From positions 7,579 through 71,578 of the forward strand of contig MU270018.1 in assembly GCA_021432635.1 (NCBI GenBank): DNA of 64,000 bases, read 5' to 3'. The stretch's first letter is position 1, and each line of letters starts with the position of its first letter. The notes beneath the pieces are model-generated. The model was not told where the DNA came from, did not search any database, and was given only the letters and a program-made list of their open reading frames with translations. Positions 12,366 through 25,641 of the stretch are shown piece after piece. A program made the position numbers and the translations under genes. This stretch comes from Thozetella sp. PMI_491. Its lineage: Eukaryota; Ascomycota; Sordariomycetes; Chaetosphaeriales; Chaetosphaeriaceae.

Positions 12366-13288
12366 GACGCCTCAACTGCCTTAGACGGGTACGCTCGCGG
12401 GCGCGCCCATTTCGACGAGCGAGAGCGTATGCGAAGCTCTGTGGCGAAAGCAAATGAATCGGGGATGTTGGCGTGGAGCTATGACAGCACCTTGTAGAGT
12501 ACAGCACGGGACTTGACTGCGGGGCTAACACCACACCACACGGGCCCTATGCAGAAGGGGCAGTCGTTTAGCGTCAAGCCTACCCGGGGGATCGAAAGGC
12601 AGGGCCAGGACTAAAGGGTTAATTTGCACATGGGAGGTACCGGGAGGGTGTTTGGCGCCGGCACAGGTGTAGATGTGTAAATTCAAGACGTTGGCTGCCA
12701 AGGAGAAAGAGGGAACCAAAGCAAGCCCCGCGTTTCCCCAAGACTTGGCTCGCGCCCCACTCGCCTCCGTGTGAGTGGAGGAAGCTAGGCTGAGAAACAG
12801 CAACAATACCTAATACAAGCAATTGCGCCTATCCTTGAGAAGAGGCAGAAGGTGCCAACCAAGCTCCACTCACTGCACCTTGATTCACAAGCTAGCGCGT
12901 CTCGCTCAATTCTGCCCTCTAAATTGGCCTATCAAGAGGAGCTGTCCCCCCTGGTCTCCCACTCCCTTAGTCCCTCCAGACACCCTCGCTGAAGAACGCT
13001 TAGAATCATGATTAAGTCCCGACTAGAGACTCGACTGAACCTCCATTTGACGAGCGGGCTCTAGCTTTCGAGATTCGAATGCATGATACGTCGTGTGCTC
13101 AGTCTGGAACCCTGATGGCAAGATTTAAATCCCTAGCAACCCTCCCTCCCCAGAACAACTACCTTTCTCTCGTGCTATTTACAACTACCATCGCCATCTA
13201 GGGCCGCAGCGTAGGTACTCGCAGCTGTCTCTCCCCCTTGCCACCTCAAACCTCTCCCCCTCCTTGCAGGCCCAAACATGCGCGGTCG
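12366..13288. other. intergenic between IKS1 and the permease gene
   Basis: Holds the IKS1 5' region and the 3' flank of the permease gene. Pyrimidine-rich tracts occur, but no open frame with support. Confidence 0.5.
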
Positions 13289-14795
13289 CTACCGAGCTAC
13301 AGCGGGGACGAATCCTCTCCGGTGTATGGCTGACCTCATGGATAGCGCAGACCTTCTGGCAGAGCTACTCGTGCCGCCGTTTGGTTTATAACCCAATCCA
13401 CCTGTCGTGCTTCCCGGGCCAAAGTCTGGGATGCCGCCTAGGCTGCCAAAGATGTCGCCAATATAGTTGGTCGGCGTGATGCCGTTCTTAAAGGTGCAAT
13501 CCCAGCCTTTGATGATGCCCTTGACGATCTCGATTCCTGCATTGTAAATGTTGGCGATGGCGATTCCGAACCCATTTTGGTCTAGCACACGAAGGTGATC
13601 GAACGGAGACACGCCTGGCGGCGGCCGGTCAAAGTCAGAACCTTCTCGCCATGTTAGCCAGGTCCTTGCGCCTCCCAGTCAGGGGCTGCTCACCCGTTCG
13701 CATCACAATGATACGCCCAAAGTCCACCAACCCCTCGATCGCCATGCGCAACAGGACCTCCAATGTCGCGTTGTCTTCCTGGGCTGTCATGCAGTAAACA
13801 CCGGATCCGTTGGTCCAGGACGATGTTGTGTTTTCGAACGCCTCGCTGAGCAAGGCGCCCGAGTAGTAGACGTCGCTCGTGGCAGAGTCGCACTTGACTA
13901 CCGACGGTGGCTGGGTCGCAGCCGTATAGGCTTCCCCACTGGCGGCGTACTTGGCACGGTACTCGGCCGCCTCGGCATTATCTGTCAAGTTGGCCTTGGA
14001 GGCAAGGACAAAGGCGACATCACGCAGCGCCTCGTTCACCTCGAGTACCTCGGTTCCGTACAGGATGGTGGGGTACTCAGAAGGCAAGTATGTGCCGTAA
14101 GGCAAATAGCCTGTTGTGAAGTTTTCGGGCATCTCGCGCGCATCGAATTCATACTGTAGGGCTACCTGGACAGCATACTTGGCGAGAGCAACGCCGCCCA
14201 AGGTCGAGTACTTGGGGTTCACACCCGCGATTCCGCCCACCAGGAAGTACGTCTTGGTCAGGTCGAACTTAGGCGACAGCGCCACGGCAGTGATAGTCGT
14301 TGCCGCATTGATCTCCGACTCGCCCGTCGTCACCTGACAGATCGAAAGATCCTCGACGCAGTGGACATGAGGGAAGAGCATTGAGAGCCCGGGCGCCGAG
14401 ATGTTGACCGCAAGGATATCCCCCAAACCGCTTGACGGCATGTTGGTGTACCAGATGTCGGCCTCGGGGTCGAACTATACGTCATGTTAGTCGGGACGGG
14501 TGGGGAGGCTAAGGGCGCGGCGCGAAGGCGGTGGCAATGCGACACCGGCCTTGCGTTGTGCATTCGCTGGCGGGCTCCCGGGTACCACCTCGGCCGAGAC
14601 GGGTGGCCGCAGTTGCGAGCAGAGCAGCATTGAGGGGGAGGTTGGAAGTGAATGACAGACCATGCTAATAACCATGACCTTCGGCGCAATCTTGGCCTCG
14701 CGGGCTTCGGGCTGGGAAGAGGGAATAGCAGCTGCTAGGCGGCCCAGCTGGCCGCAAGCCAGCGCAACACCGGCGGCCCGCGGGAGGAAGCGCAT
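13289..14795 (-). CDS. purine nucleoside permease (NUP family)
   Basis: Exons 14795-14661, 14474-13694 and 13641-13289 give 422 residues. The start is the ATG that opens a cleavable-looking signal peptide (MRFLPRAAGVALACGQLG). Conserved NUP features follow in order: IAPKVMVISM before the first intron, FDPEADIWY just after it, CQVTTGESEINAA, YFLVGGIAGVNP, and the C-terminal SDFDRPPPGVSPFDHL produced only when intron 13642-13693 is removed (CTAAC branch, AAG acceptor). The first intron (14475-14660) is 186 nt, longer than most here; like the repeated family A introns it begins GTCTGTC, but it shows no further likeness. The family is named for purine nucleoside transport in yeasts and also resembles nucleoside phosphorylases, so the true activity could be catalytic rather than transport. 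An extracellular or secretory location is inferred from the leader. Confidence 0.85.
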
Positions 14796-17700
14796 CGTAG
14801 TCCGGAGGGGTTGGGTGGCAGAGAAAATAAGAGCCCAACTAGAACTCGGAGGGTGAGGGGGCAGGGAAACGGGCTGGGACTCGGGGGTAGGTGCAGGTAA
14901 TAAATTATGTTCCTGAACCGCATCCTCATTCACTACCTAGGAGCCTAGCCTCCGAACTGACTGACCCTGGCAGCTTGCATCAAGGCGGATCTGCACGGCT
15001 GCGATAGGCAACACGGCAGACCAAGAGGCTTCACTAGAGATTAGTGCGTGGGGAGGCCGAATTCCCTCTGACGAGGGCCCCGCAGAACCCGCCCTGATGC
15101 TCCATGGCCGCCCTCTGTATCTGTCTATACCAGTCTCAGACAGGTTGTTTTGCCTACCGAACCTGAGTCGCGTCTCGAACACTGACAGCTCGGTGGGCTG
15201 GTCGGCAAGCTGAGCAGCATAGAGTTTTCCAGAACTCTCTGTCGCTCACCCGTATGTTGGGACCATCTGCGAGCTTGCCTCGGGGATTCTGATAAGAGAC
15301 TACGCAGCACCTCACCCGTGTGGGCAGTTACCCAGCTCACCCCTGTAAATATTAGAGAGCCCAGCGCCCGCCAATGTGGGCAGGTACTGTAGAGTAACTG
15401 CTGCATAGTGGCGTAAGGGCGGGTCTGGTGCGGTGGAGGCCCTGGCCGTGCCCCGTGGCCCCCATCTCGTTTCGCGCCTGCGTCGTCGGTGACGATAATA
15501 AGGTAATTGCTCCGTAGGCGTGGGCTGGAGATAGCTGTATTATCTCGCTCATGGCGCGCTCAAGAGTTGGGCCTCCGCAGGCGCGGGGCGTTCAGGAGCG
15601 GGTTGCATGTAGAATTCAGTTGAACTCCGTAGGCTAGCAGGTGGAGACTGTGTTTTCGGGACAGGGCAAGCAAGGCGATTGGGCTAGTTAGGTAAAGAGT
15701 TTTCGGTGCAAGACACATAGGAAAAGTAGATAAACATCCGATAAGAATTCGCTCACAGCAGCTGCTCCTCGGTTGGCAGATAAGGATGTGTGTGAGTCAA
15801 AGTTTTGATTTGGCAAGGGGGCAGATGTCTCTCTCCGGAGGCGGGTAGAGAGGAGGTGCGGCCGACCCGCGTAAGAAGCGTTAGGACTTCTCTTCTGCTT
15901 ACGAGTACTGCTTTGAGAAGATCGATGACCAGACAACTGGGCTAAGCACCGCGCTGTGTCTGTAAATTGCAAGAAACATAGACCGTGGCATATCATTACT
16001 GCCTACGATAGTCATGAACACAGCACGGCAGGGCTCATTAGACGCTTTCGCAAGCATCTAGTCGGAGCATCGGATGATGCCCAGGCCATGCTCCAGGACG
16101 AGGAGAGATTGTGGTCCCGTAACCACTGGGTCTAATCCTTTCAAGCGTCACCGGTTCGCTGCTCTTCTTAGCAGGGAGCAGCTGCCGCACTGACCCAAAG
16201 CTAATCGAGCTTTGAGGCATGACCGAGGTGGCCGGAGCTGCGAGGCTAATCCCGCTGTCTATCAATCCCTGGCCTCGTGGGCGACGACCTATCGAGTAAG
16301 CATGCATCTAGTAGCACCGAGTACTGGAGTTTGTCCAAGCCAAAGATAACGGGGTGGGGTCAAGTAGGTGGGCTGGCAGGCAGGGATTGGCAGTCAAGCA
16401 ATGAGCCGAGTTAGGAAGGTGCCTAGACGGCCAGGTACTTTCTATGTATTTAGGGCAAGCATGCATGCATCATCGAGCTGAACAAGGGCACAATGGCATC
16501 AGCAGCGCCTTGCCCACCCTACCCGGAAACAGCTTGGGGATTGGGGGGTCGAGTGCTGACAACTTGGCTGTCCACGTCTCCGAGGTATGGGACAGGTATT
16601 TGCAAGGCAAGTGCTTCACAGAGTGGTTCTTATTCGGTGCTTTCTGCAAACCTCGCGTGTCAGGAAATCAATACGTCACAATCATATCGACAGCCGCTAG
16701 CACAGCTTGTCTTGTGCCATCTTCCACCTGTCTCGCTCTCCTGCATTGACATGGACAACAACAGTGCGTGGTAGTCACCTACTGTGCAGTAGTAAGTTTG
16801 TGACGCGCGTTAAAACCTAGCCGCTGAAGACTTGCACTCCCACTGAAGAACGTAGCCGGAGAGCCGCCATTATAAAGAGATACCACTACAGCATCGTCTA
16901 GATTCCTACCCCCGTTGTGAACCTTTGCCCGCGCCCGTTGGATACACCCCGATCTTGTTCTCGGCTGAAGCCGAGCGTTGTGGCGCGAGCCTACCGTTAC
17001 TCTGCAGACAGCCACCGTGCCTGCAGACTTTGGTACGACAAGCACTAGGTTCCACCTAGCGGATGGCATTACCTCCCGCTTAGCGCTACATTCTTGCCGT
17101 TTGTTCAAGGGATTTATCGAGCACAAATTAACCAGCCCTTCGACAGTATCTGTATTGCCGGTAACTTGGTTGCAGCCTGGAGCTGTAGGACACGCAGTTT
17201 GCCTGCCTTCCGAGCATCCCCAGTACCATTAACCGAGTGTCCTCGTCCCATCGGAGAGAGGGGTGAAGGGATGCGATGAGCTACAGTGGGCCCGCATTAA
17301 AATCGAGTCGCTCGTACATTTCACATATTAAACCCACTAATTTTACATTGCTTCACACCCAGATTCCCAAAGAAATTAATATTATAATATTAAAATAAAA
17401 ATCTTTATAAAAAACTTTCTTTAATAAATAGTATATTATATATATAATTCTTTTACTTATTTATCTTATATTATATATTATTTAGACGATAGTTCATTAG
17501 TATCTATTTCTTAACAATTTTCGTTCGCTATATTACTAATTACAGCTCCTGTAAGACCTTATTATATATTTTCTAAATATTCTACCTACTATAAGTAAAT
17601 AAAAAACAGGGCTATAGGCATTTGTTTTGCTTAAAAACGCTGTTTCTTCCATTTATTACCTCTCTAGTAGCATCTCCTTTTTTTTTTAGCTTTTTCTCTT

Positions 17701-19213
17701 TTCTATTGGTTTGGTGCACGTCCACAAAAGCCCCATTTTACCATATGTTAGAGTGCCAACTCGATTAATGCAACCTGACTGAATGGTTGCACAAGATGTC
17801 AGCAGGCCTAGCTATATCTCGCTTGGCGTGCCTCTGTCACACCTCTTCCTGTGTCCCCGAACCCTTGTCTGCGACCAGGCTCGAGCAGTCAAGGCTCCCG
17901 TTCCAGACTCTCGTGTCCTCAGTAGTCTCGGGTAGCGGTTCCCAGAGAGAACCTTGCCAGCACAATTTTTTTTTATCCCGAACCCCGCGAGCGCTCTAGC
18001 GCTATCGTATTTGGCTTCGAGGGTTCAGCTGGCTCGACTACGAGGTAGAAGAATCTGTTTCATCGACTAATCTAGCCTATAAGCGCTCTAACCTGGGCTA
18101 GTACGGGTGAAGCGCGTGCAAAATTCGCTAAATGATGGCGTCGGTGCGGTGCATACTCGAGCCCACTACTGCCACCAATCCGCATTAGCCTTGCCTCCGA
18201 CGAGGTGTGGTGACATAGATCTAAACGTTCGATGCTCGTAGCCTCGACTAAGCCACTAGACATGGTTTATACGCTGGGATCTTGGCGTATTAGATCCATC
18301 TTGTCGCAACTAGAGGATTGGCTTAACACATCAGGGGAGAGACCGGTCGAGAGACCCGGATCAGACTTCCGGGTATCCAGGAGAAGCCGGACGAGTCGAT
18401 GCGGGACAGTAACCGGCCCCACACCGTCTCTTAGCCGGCCGGGTACCGGGACCGGGCATTGCCAGTCCGGAGCTGTCATTGTCTCCGGAAGCCTATGATC
18501 CATATCTAGTTGCGAGGCGGAGGTCAGTTACTATCTACAAAAATGAGTCTTGAGACAGCGGGTGCACAGTATTTTATACCACCTAGCAACTCCAGCAACT
18601 CCCGGCAACCCCCAACCTTTCTTAAAAATGGGAAGAAAAGTGGCCGCAGTAGTGGCTGGGAGCACCAACCGGCCTCACAGCTTCAGGCACTTTCGCGCTT
18701 TTTTCTTTCTTACTGGCCCACACTGGCAAGGTAGCTGCGGCTTGTATTGTACTGCATTGGACTAATCCGCAGTTAACTGCCTGGAGCTCAGAACGTTGCC
18801 AGGTATACGGGTTGACAAGACCTTGGCTGCTTGGTCTAGCTGGAACATCCTTAACATTGCATTCGAGGCATGTGTTACTAGCTTCTTATATAAACTATAG
18901 TGATTAGGTAGGGGCCAGTAGTAGGATCATAGTCTGCTATGAGAGAGGGTGAATTGCCACGAAAAAGTGTGTATGGAGGAGGTATTCTTAAAGATTAACT
19001 TAAAATGGTATAGCTGGTTTACCCGCAGGGATTCACCCCACAATACCTGCAAGTGGGGCTCCGAATACCGGAACTTGCTGAAGCTCTCGTGCTCGTGGAG
19101 CTAACGAGCTCCAGGTTCTGCCGGGCCGCGGAAGAAAAATAAAAAAAAAACCCTCCAGCACACCAGACAACACGAGACAATATATCATTTTCAAGGCCAA
19201 TTGAACCGCCATC
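14796..19213. other. gene-poor region around an AT-rich island
   Basis: 4.4 kb without a supported gene. Short frames (15688-15996 minus, 16444-16774 plus, 18232-18498 plus) have no motif. The only marked structure is the AT-rich block listed separately. Confidence 0.45.
17310..17720. other. AT-rich island, probable RIP-altered repeat relic
   Basis: Roughly 400 bases change abruptly from balanced composition to very high A+T with many TATA, TTATA and AATATT strings and no long open frame, then return to normal by about 17720. In Pezizomycotina such islands are usually old repeats mutated C-to-T by repeat-induced point mutation. No element family or terminal repeat can be recognised, so its origin is an inference. 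Confidence 0.45.
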
Positions 19214-20367
<1,154 letters not shown>

Positions 20368-21175
20368 AGAGAGGGGGAGGAGACAAGGGGAGGAGAGAGT
20401 TTACCCAAGCTCTTGATCCCCCACTGCAGGATAGAGTTAAGCGCACAGGCCAAATCTGAGGCGCTTTACATGTAAAAGTAACAGCCCATGGCGCTCCGGA
20501 GGCGGAACACGTGTTAATAATTAACATCCCGCATCGCTAACAGCTATCTCACCGTTGGTTTTTACGCCAAGTGCGTAGCTTTGGGGGTACCCTGGGCTTT
20601 ATCGACAATCACTAGCCTCGCCGGGAAATGTCATCAGTGTTGTATAATACGCCCCTAGCCAGGCTGGCCGCAAGCTATCGGCGAATATGGCACATAGAGC
20701 AGCGGCAAGACTGTGCGGCACCTTCGATGTATCCTGCACAGAGGACTTGTGCGCACGGAACATCGTACGCGAACCTCCGCACGCACATGGGCTGTTCCCA
20801 ACCGAGGGACCCGGGCACTGGGTTAAGCTGCCGGCATGGGGTATTAGCCTGTATGCAATATTGCTCTCTCCAACCGCGACGGGGCGCACCGGCGGGGCCT
20901 AGGAGGTCTGAGGAAGGAACTTACTATGCGAACCACTTTGCAAACCCGGTTAATGCTCTTGTGGGAATCCCGACTCCACTAGCCGAAGGACATGAGCCTA
21001 GGGCGAGCATATTAGGTCACAGACCTCGAGCGTGGTAGTAGATTGGGAGCTCAGCTTCTGGATAAATAGCGCTCTGCATAACCTATCCCCCAGGTGGCAT
21101 ATATTCAGCGGTATGTCCATCACCAGGACCTAGCTAGACTGAGCAATTAGCACTAGAACCAAGCAAAGAGACACC
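20368..21175. other. intergenic
   Basis: Follows LYS12. Short frames at 20628-21038 have no motif. The last part is the promoter and 5' leader of the small secreted protein gene. Confidence 0.5.
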
Positions 21176-21675
21176 ATGAGAGCCACAATAGCCTTGTTCG
21201 AAATTGCCGTGGGCTTGTTCCTCTGGGATGGAGCGCTCGCGTCCTGTGGGTGGTACCTCAATGCGAACGACTGCATCTGCATGGTCTGTCTTCCCGTGTT
21301 CTTTATTGACTTTTTCGTCGAATATCGGGAGCTTTTGAGCTCCGGCTCTTGAGCCATGCTCCAGGCAGCTACCTAAACATTCATTCTAGGAAATTACTAA
21401 CACTCGGGCATGGATAGAATAGCGTAGACGGACATCTCATGGCCGACGAGACTTCCTTCTGCTGCCAGCAAATGGGCCTAAGAGCTTCCAACAATGTGAG
21501 TTATCCAACATCTTACTCTCCGACAGCTACCACACAGGACCACTAGGAGGGTGGGGGTGCGCGAGAGACTGGCTGACACGTATAGAAATGCGCTGTCGAT
21601 GAGGATACTCGGCAGATCTATAAAGATTGTTGCAAATGGCTCCAGGAGACGAGCGTGATCGGTCACTGCCGCTAG
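21176..21675 (+). CDS. small secreted cysteine-rich protein, three exons
   Basis: Exons 21176-21283, 21418-21495 and 21586-21675 join in phase 0 to give 91 residues. No single open frame shows this gene; it emerges from splice signals. The first 22 residues (MRATIALFEIAVGLFLWDGALA) form a hydrophobic signal peptide with an Ala-Leu-Ala cleavage context. The mature part has nine cysteines: one at the new N-terminus, a CIC, a CC in TSFCCQQMG, KCAVDED, a CC in YKDCCKW and a final HCR before the stop. Paired CC and CxC spacing is typical of fungal secreted effector-like or surface proteins. Intron 1 is a copy of introner family A; intron 2 (21496-21585) ends after a GGCTGAC branch at TATAG. Function unknown; secretion is inferred from the leader. 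It converges on the downstream minus-strand gene. Confidence 0.78.
21284..21417 (+). mobile_element. introner-like element family A, copy A1
   Basis: 134 nt forming intron 1 of the secreted cysteine-rich protein gene (phase 0). It begins GTCTGTCTTCCCGTG, carries TTTTTCGTCGAATATCGGG, a central hairpin (GGAGC 21328-21332 with GCTCC 21358-21362; inner GAGC 21337-21340 with GCTC 21345-21348), then CATTCTAGGAAATTACTAAC as the branch region and ends GGGCATGGATAG. Near-matching sequence occurs as introns at 36440-36573, 53181-53313 and 60867-61005. Confidence 0.9.
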
Positions 21676-22121
21676 GTGACCACCAGTCGCAAGATGAAGA
21701 GATGGATGGACCTTACTCCAGCCCACCGTGACGTCCTAGGGAGCGTGGATATGTGACACTTCAGAGACACCTAGAGGGGCCGAATTGCCAAGTGTAGTTC
21801 GGCTGCTATACGCAGTCGGGCAAACCACCGATGTATCTACGTTCAACCCCGGGGTATCTCGGCGAGACACAAGGGAAAGCAAAGCTAAAGGATGGGTGCG
21901 CAGATGAGAAGGACGAGAGCGAGCGAGAACTGCATCAAGAATGGAGATATGTATTTTCTCTTGTCGCCACAAGGTAACGAGTCTGTCTTACGGAGGGAAA
22001 CTCTGTCCCGCCCCATGTGACCGTTCGAGTTGCCTGGACCGGTGCCATTGCCAGGGGGGTGACTTGCTTGTGAGTCTAAGCATTGCTCTCATGCAAGGAC
22101 TGGCGCCCGACAATACATTGA
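21676..22121. other. convergent intergenic interval
   Basis: Shared 3' flank of the secreted protein gene and the mitochondrial membrane protein gene. No supported frame. Confidence 0.5.
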
Positions 22122-23086
22122 TTACTGGCTACTTCTGTCTCCGCTATCCAACTCATTTGGCTGTGTATCTACTGCACCACGAAAAACAGCCAAGTCTTTT
22201 GGCTGGTTGCCTAGAACAACTGTGTGGTGTCGTAAGTATTTCGGACGGTAATTAAAGGCCGCCCTGGAGCCAAAGGGTGGGAGGAGAACTCACGTCTATC
22301 GAACAAAAAGTACGTCGTCACCAATAATATGGGGAGCGCGACGATCACCGAGGTGAGTTTCCTCGAGGCTTGTTTATACTCGACGCTTGCTGCGGAAGCA
22401 GGAGAGGGCTCTGTCGGGGCAGGGCGGGGAGGTTGGGTCACTACGACCGGGTTGCGCTTCACCGCAAGCGAAGCGGCTGCAAGCTCGATGGGAGGCGCTG
22501 TCGCCGGCCTCAGTGGGTGTTGCACGGGCGTCGGAGTCGTCCTAGAGAGAGGGGAGACATAGCTGGCGGGCCTATTCACCCTGGCAGCAGGCTCGGCAAT
22601 TGGGGCTACCGCGGGTTTGTTGTCGGCCCCGGGAGTGCTCATCTTGCTTGTCGGGTGAGCAGTTGTCTTGGCTGCTGTCGTCGATACTTTCTTTGCGCTC
22701 GTGACACTCGCTTTCGCAGGCTTTGGGAGGGGTGCGCTGCCCTTGGTGGAAGCGCTCCGGGTGCTGAGCTTTGGGGTCGCAAGGGAAGTGGTCGAAGGGC
22801 TAGGGGAGGGAGCCACGGGCATTGCCCCGCTCGTCTTCTTCCTCGGCGACTTGGACGGAGGGGGGACGGTGCTTGTGGTGCTCAGGTTCTTCTTAGACAC
22901 GCCAGCCGGGTCCTCTTTGGAAGTGGCGGCCTTCTTCGCTCGGGGCTTCGCTGTTGTTGCGGCATACCGCAAACTTTGCTGTAAGCAGCAGCCCGCCTGC
23001 TGCTGATGTAGCTTATACGGCGAGGCCGCCGGTGTGCGTTTCCGCAGGATGGCAGCACGCCTGGCTACTAATCTGGTGGCGAGCAT
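22122..23086 (-). CDS. mitochondrial single-pass membrane protein, unknown function
   Basis: Exons 23086-22294 and 22219-22122 give 296 residues. The start is the ATG opening a basic, hydroxylated presequence (MLATRLVARRAAILRKRTP ... SLRYAATTAK) typical of mitochondrial import. A long Ala/Pro/Ser/Lys/Thr-rich disordered stretch follows, then residues RKLTSVIVALPILLVTTYFL form one membrane segment. Intron 22220-22293 splits the codon after FDR; removing it gives LVLGNQPKDLAVF and a C-terminal tail, which fits the pattern of small fungal mitochondrial proteins with a 'membrane helix then RLVLG' ending. Without splicing the frame runs on into an unlikely tail. The gene is convergent with the secreted protein gene. 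Inner-membrane location is inferred; no enzymatic motif is present. Confidence 0.65.
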
Positions 23087-24236
23087 TTTGGAGGGCGAAG
23101 GGAGGCCGGGCAAGGTTGAGACCGGAAACGATTTTTGCGCGTGATAGCTAGGTAGCTACCTCGATGGAGGGCGAGCCGGGAAGAGAGAGAGCCGGCCGGG
23201 CGCGCAATGCGCACACAAGCAACGCGACTCAAGTATAAACATGGTCTGACGGCCCCAGCTCCGTCAGGACGAGATATGCGTGCGCCAGCCCTTGCGACAA
23301 ATTGTCGGGGGTAATTCTAAGCCAGTCGAGCTGGACCGCGTTGCTCTCGCGTCGTGTCGTCCAATTTTTTTGGAGGGGTTTGTTGCCAGTTGGAGATTAA
23401 AACGTCATGCACTAAAACATCCGCAAGTGGGGTGACCAAGCTTCCCCGTCCAATAATACGGTTGGCAGCTCTCTCGCACCCCTAGCTTGCAGAGCTTGCC
23501 GGGAATCAAGCACCACAGCAGCTAGGCCACCCCTTCCACCTTCCAGCCCTTCTTCCAACTCCGTACCTAGATAAACCACGGGGTACCTTGGGTAGGTAGA
23601 GAGCTCTGACTCATCTGAGCGTGCGCAGCCCTTGGCGAACAACCTCATCTTCTACCCGGCTGTTGATCCCAAGTCGGCCGCGAGGTTTACTGGTTGGCGG
23701 CGGGGCTCGTATTGTGAGGATCGTCGTGTTCGGCCGCGTGCCGCGTCTATCGAATCAGGCAGAGAAGCACCAAGGTAGGGCCTAGCTCTCTTATCAGCCT
23801 GCTCCCACTGGGGAGAGGCTTGCGATCTTGAGGAGCTCCTGCCTTTGACGCTGCGCCGAAGGTATGTGCTGAGTAGAGAGAGGAGCGGGTGACAAACCGC
23901 CTTTCTGCCCCTAGTGCGACGGCCCACAGCGAAGATGTCATCGCGACCTATCTGCATGCAATTGCATAATCCCTAGTGCAACGTTCTGAATCGCGTAGCA
24001 GCGGGGGGAAGTGCCATCCATCCTGCTGGGAGCTTCCTGCATGCCCGTGATATCTCTATATTCTCCTCCCCGGCACCCTGTCAGCACGACCCTTCCCCAT
24101 CCCCGCTCCCAAGCTACCACGTAGCATGCGTTCTTGGCCTACCTTGCCTACCTTTACCTTGAGCACCTTGCCTCTTTGCCGGCCCTAGATCTGCCCCACT
24201 CCAGACTATCTTGTCTAGACGTCTGTACAAGCAGCC
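23087..24236. other. divergent intergenic region
   Basis: Between divergently transcribed genes, so it probably contains both promoters. Short frames only; no motif recognised. Confidence 0.5.
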
Positions 24237-25112
24237 ATGACGACCCGACACATCCTTCTCCTCGGGGGGCACGGCCAGGTTGCACAGCACCTTACCGCAT
24301 TTCTACTCCAGGCCTCGTTGAGTGTCACCAGCATCGTTCGAAACCCGGATCAGGTATCTGCCCTCGAGAAACTTGGCGAGAACCGGAGCGGGACGCTCGA
24401 GGTCCTGGTCCGCAGCCTCGAGGATGTGAAGAGTGAGGCGCAGGCTAAGGCTATCTTGGACGAGGTCAAGCCTGACTGCGTCGTCTGGAGCGCAGGCGCG
24501 GGAGGCAAAGGTGGCCCTGAGAGAGTAAGTACCTGCCTGCCTTGACCCATTTGACCTAGCCCGCCCGTCTCTACCATATTCGGTGCCCTGTGCGACAACG
24601 ACTGACAGGCCTCGCAGACCCTCGCCATCGACCGTGACGCAGCCGTGCACTTCATCCACGCGAGCGCTGCTTATGGCTCTATCACGCGGTTTCTAATGGT
24701 GTCCTACCTCGCCTCGCGCCTCCAACGCCCTGCTTGGTGGGATGACGCCTCGTGGAAGTCCGCATGCGAGTTGAACACCAAAATTCTCCCGACCTATTAC
24801 CAGGCCAAGATTGCTGCCGACGAAGCTCTCTATCGGGTATCCAAGCAGCGCCCGGAGTTCGTCGGCATCAACCTCCGCCCAGGGACGCTGACCACGGAAA
24901 ATGCAGGCAAAGTGGAGCTTGGTAAGACCAAGGGCTCAAGGGGAAACGTCAGCCGCGAATCTGTGGCCAAGATTGCCGCCTTGCTACTTCAGTCTGAGGG
25001 GATCGAAAACACTTGGCTAGACCTTCTCGATGGAGATGAGGAACCGGAAGCGGCCGTCGAGCGAGTTATTAGGGACCATGTTAATGCCGCAGAAGGCGAG
25101 CCCTTTTTCTAA
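24237..25112 (+). CDS. NAD(P)-binding protein, atypical short-chain dehydrogenase (YMR090W-like)
   Basis: Exons 24237-24524 and 24618-25112 give 260 residues. The N-terminus TTRHILLLGGHGQVAQHL is a Rossmann nucleotide-binding turn (GGHGQVA in place of the usual GxxGxxG). The body has the pattern of NAD(P)-binding atypical SDR proteins: DCVVWSAGAGGKGGPER, then TLAIDRDAAVHFIHAS, then the helix with YYQAKIAADEAL and GINLRPGTLTTENAGKVELG. The intron (24525-24617) begins GTAAGT; the acceptor at 24617 (CGCAG) is preferred over one nine bases upstream because the latter sits only two bases past the branch point; both are in frame. Substrate unknown; yeast relatives are uncharacterised. Confidence 0.8.
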
Positions 25113-25641
25113 CACCCGCAGCGTACATTATCACGCATGCTGAGTCCCGCGACAAGAGACATGATCTAATGTACCAGCCCTATCCGGATATACGTGATTC
25201 TGTAATAGGGAGTGTCTCCCGCGGGGAGTATCAAGGCATTTATATTTTCCGAATAGCGCTAGGCCAAGAAAAGAAAAGAAAAACCCTCCAAAGTAACAAA
25301 AGCTATGAAACAAGAGGCAAATTCCTAATCCCGGTCTCTCAAGAGGACAATTACGCGGTAGTAGACTCCACGCCCTCTTCTGCGAGTAAACACTGGAGAA
25401 TAACCGCGACAAGAGAGGGAGGGAGGGAGGGAGGGAGGGAACGGGATGGGGGGTGGAGGTGGAGGAGAGATGACTGTGCCTAATGGAATACCCGCATATA
25501 CCTCAGCCACTACCCTCGTAAACTTCCCTTGCTGGTGGCTCAAGGATGCACTCAGCTGTAACACCACTGATCTAAATCAAGCTGTTCTTCGCATTCGACA
25601 GTGTCTACCTTGGGATAGCTGGCTGCCCCTTCACATTAACT
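25113..25641. other. convergent intergenic interval with a simple repeat
   Basis: 3' flanks of the NAD(P)-binding and Clr5 genes. Holds the GGGA repeat listed separately, nothing coding. Confidence 0.5.
25415..25440. repeat. (GGGA)n microsatellite
   Basis: Six uninterrupted GGGA units, followed by a purine-rich G/A tract to about 25470. Confidence 0.9.

Noticed and set aside
14475-14660. First intron of the NUP gene as another family A copy
   Set aside because: It shares only the first seven bases GTCTGTC and an ordinary branch/acceptor; body and hairpin do not match.
21130-21357. 75-codon minus-strand frame
   Set aside because: It is antisense to exon 1 and the introner of the secreted protein gene and has no motif.
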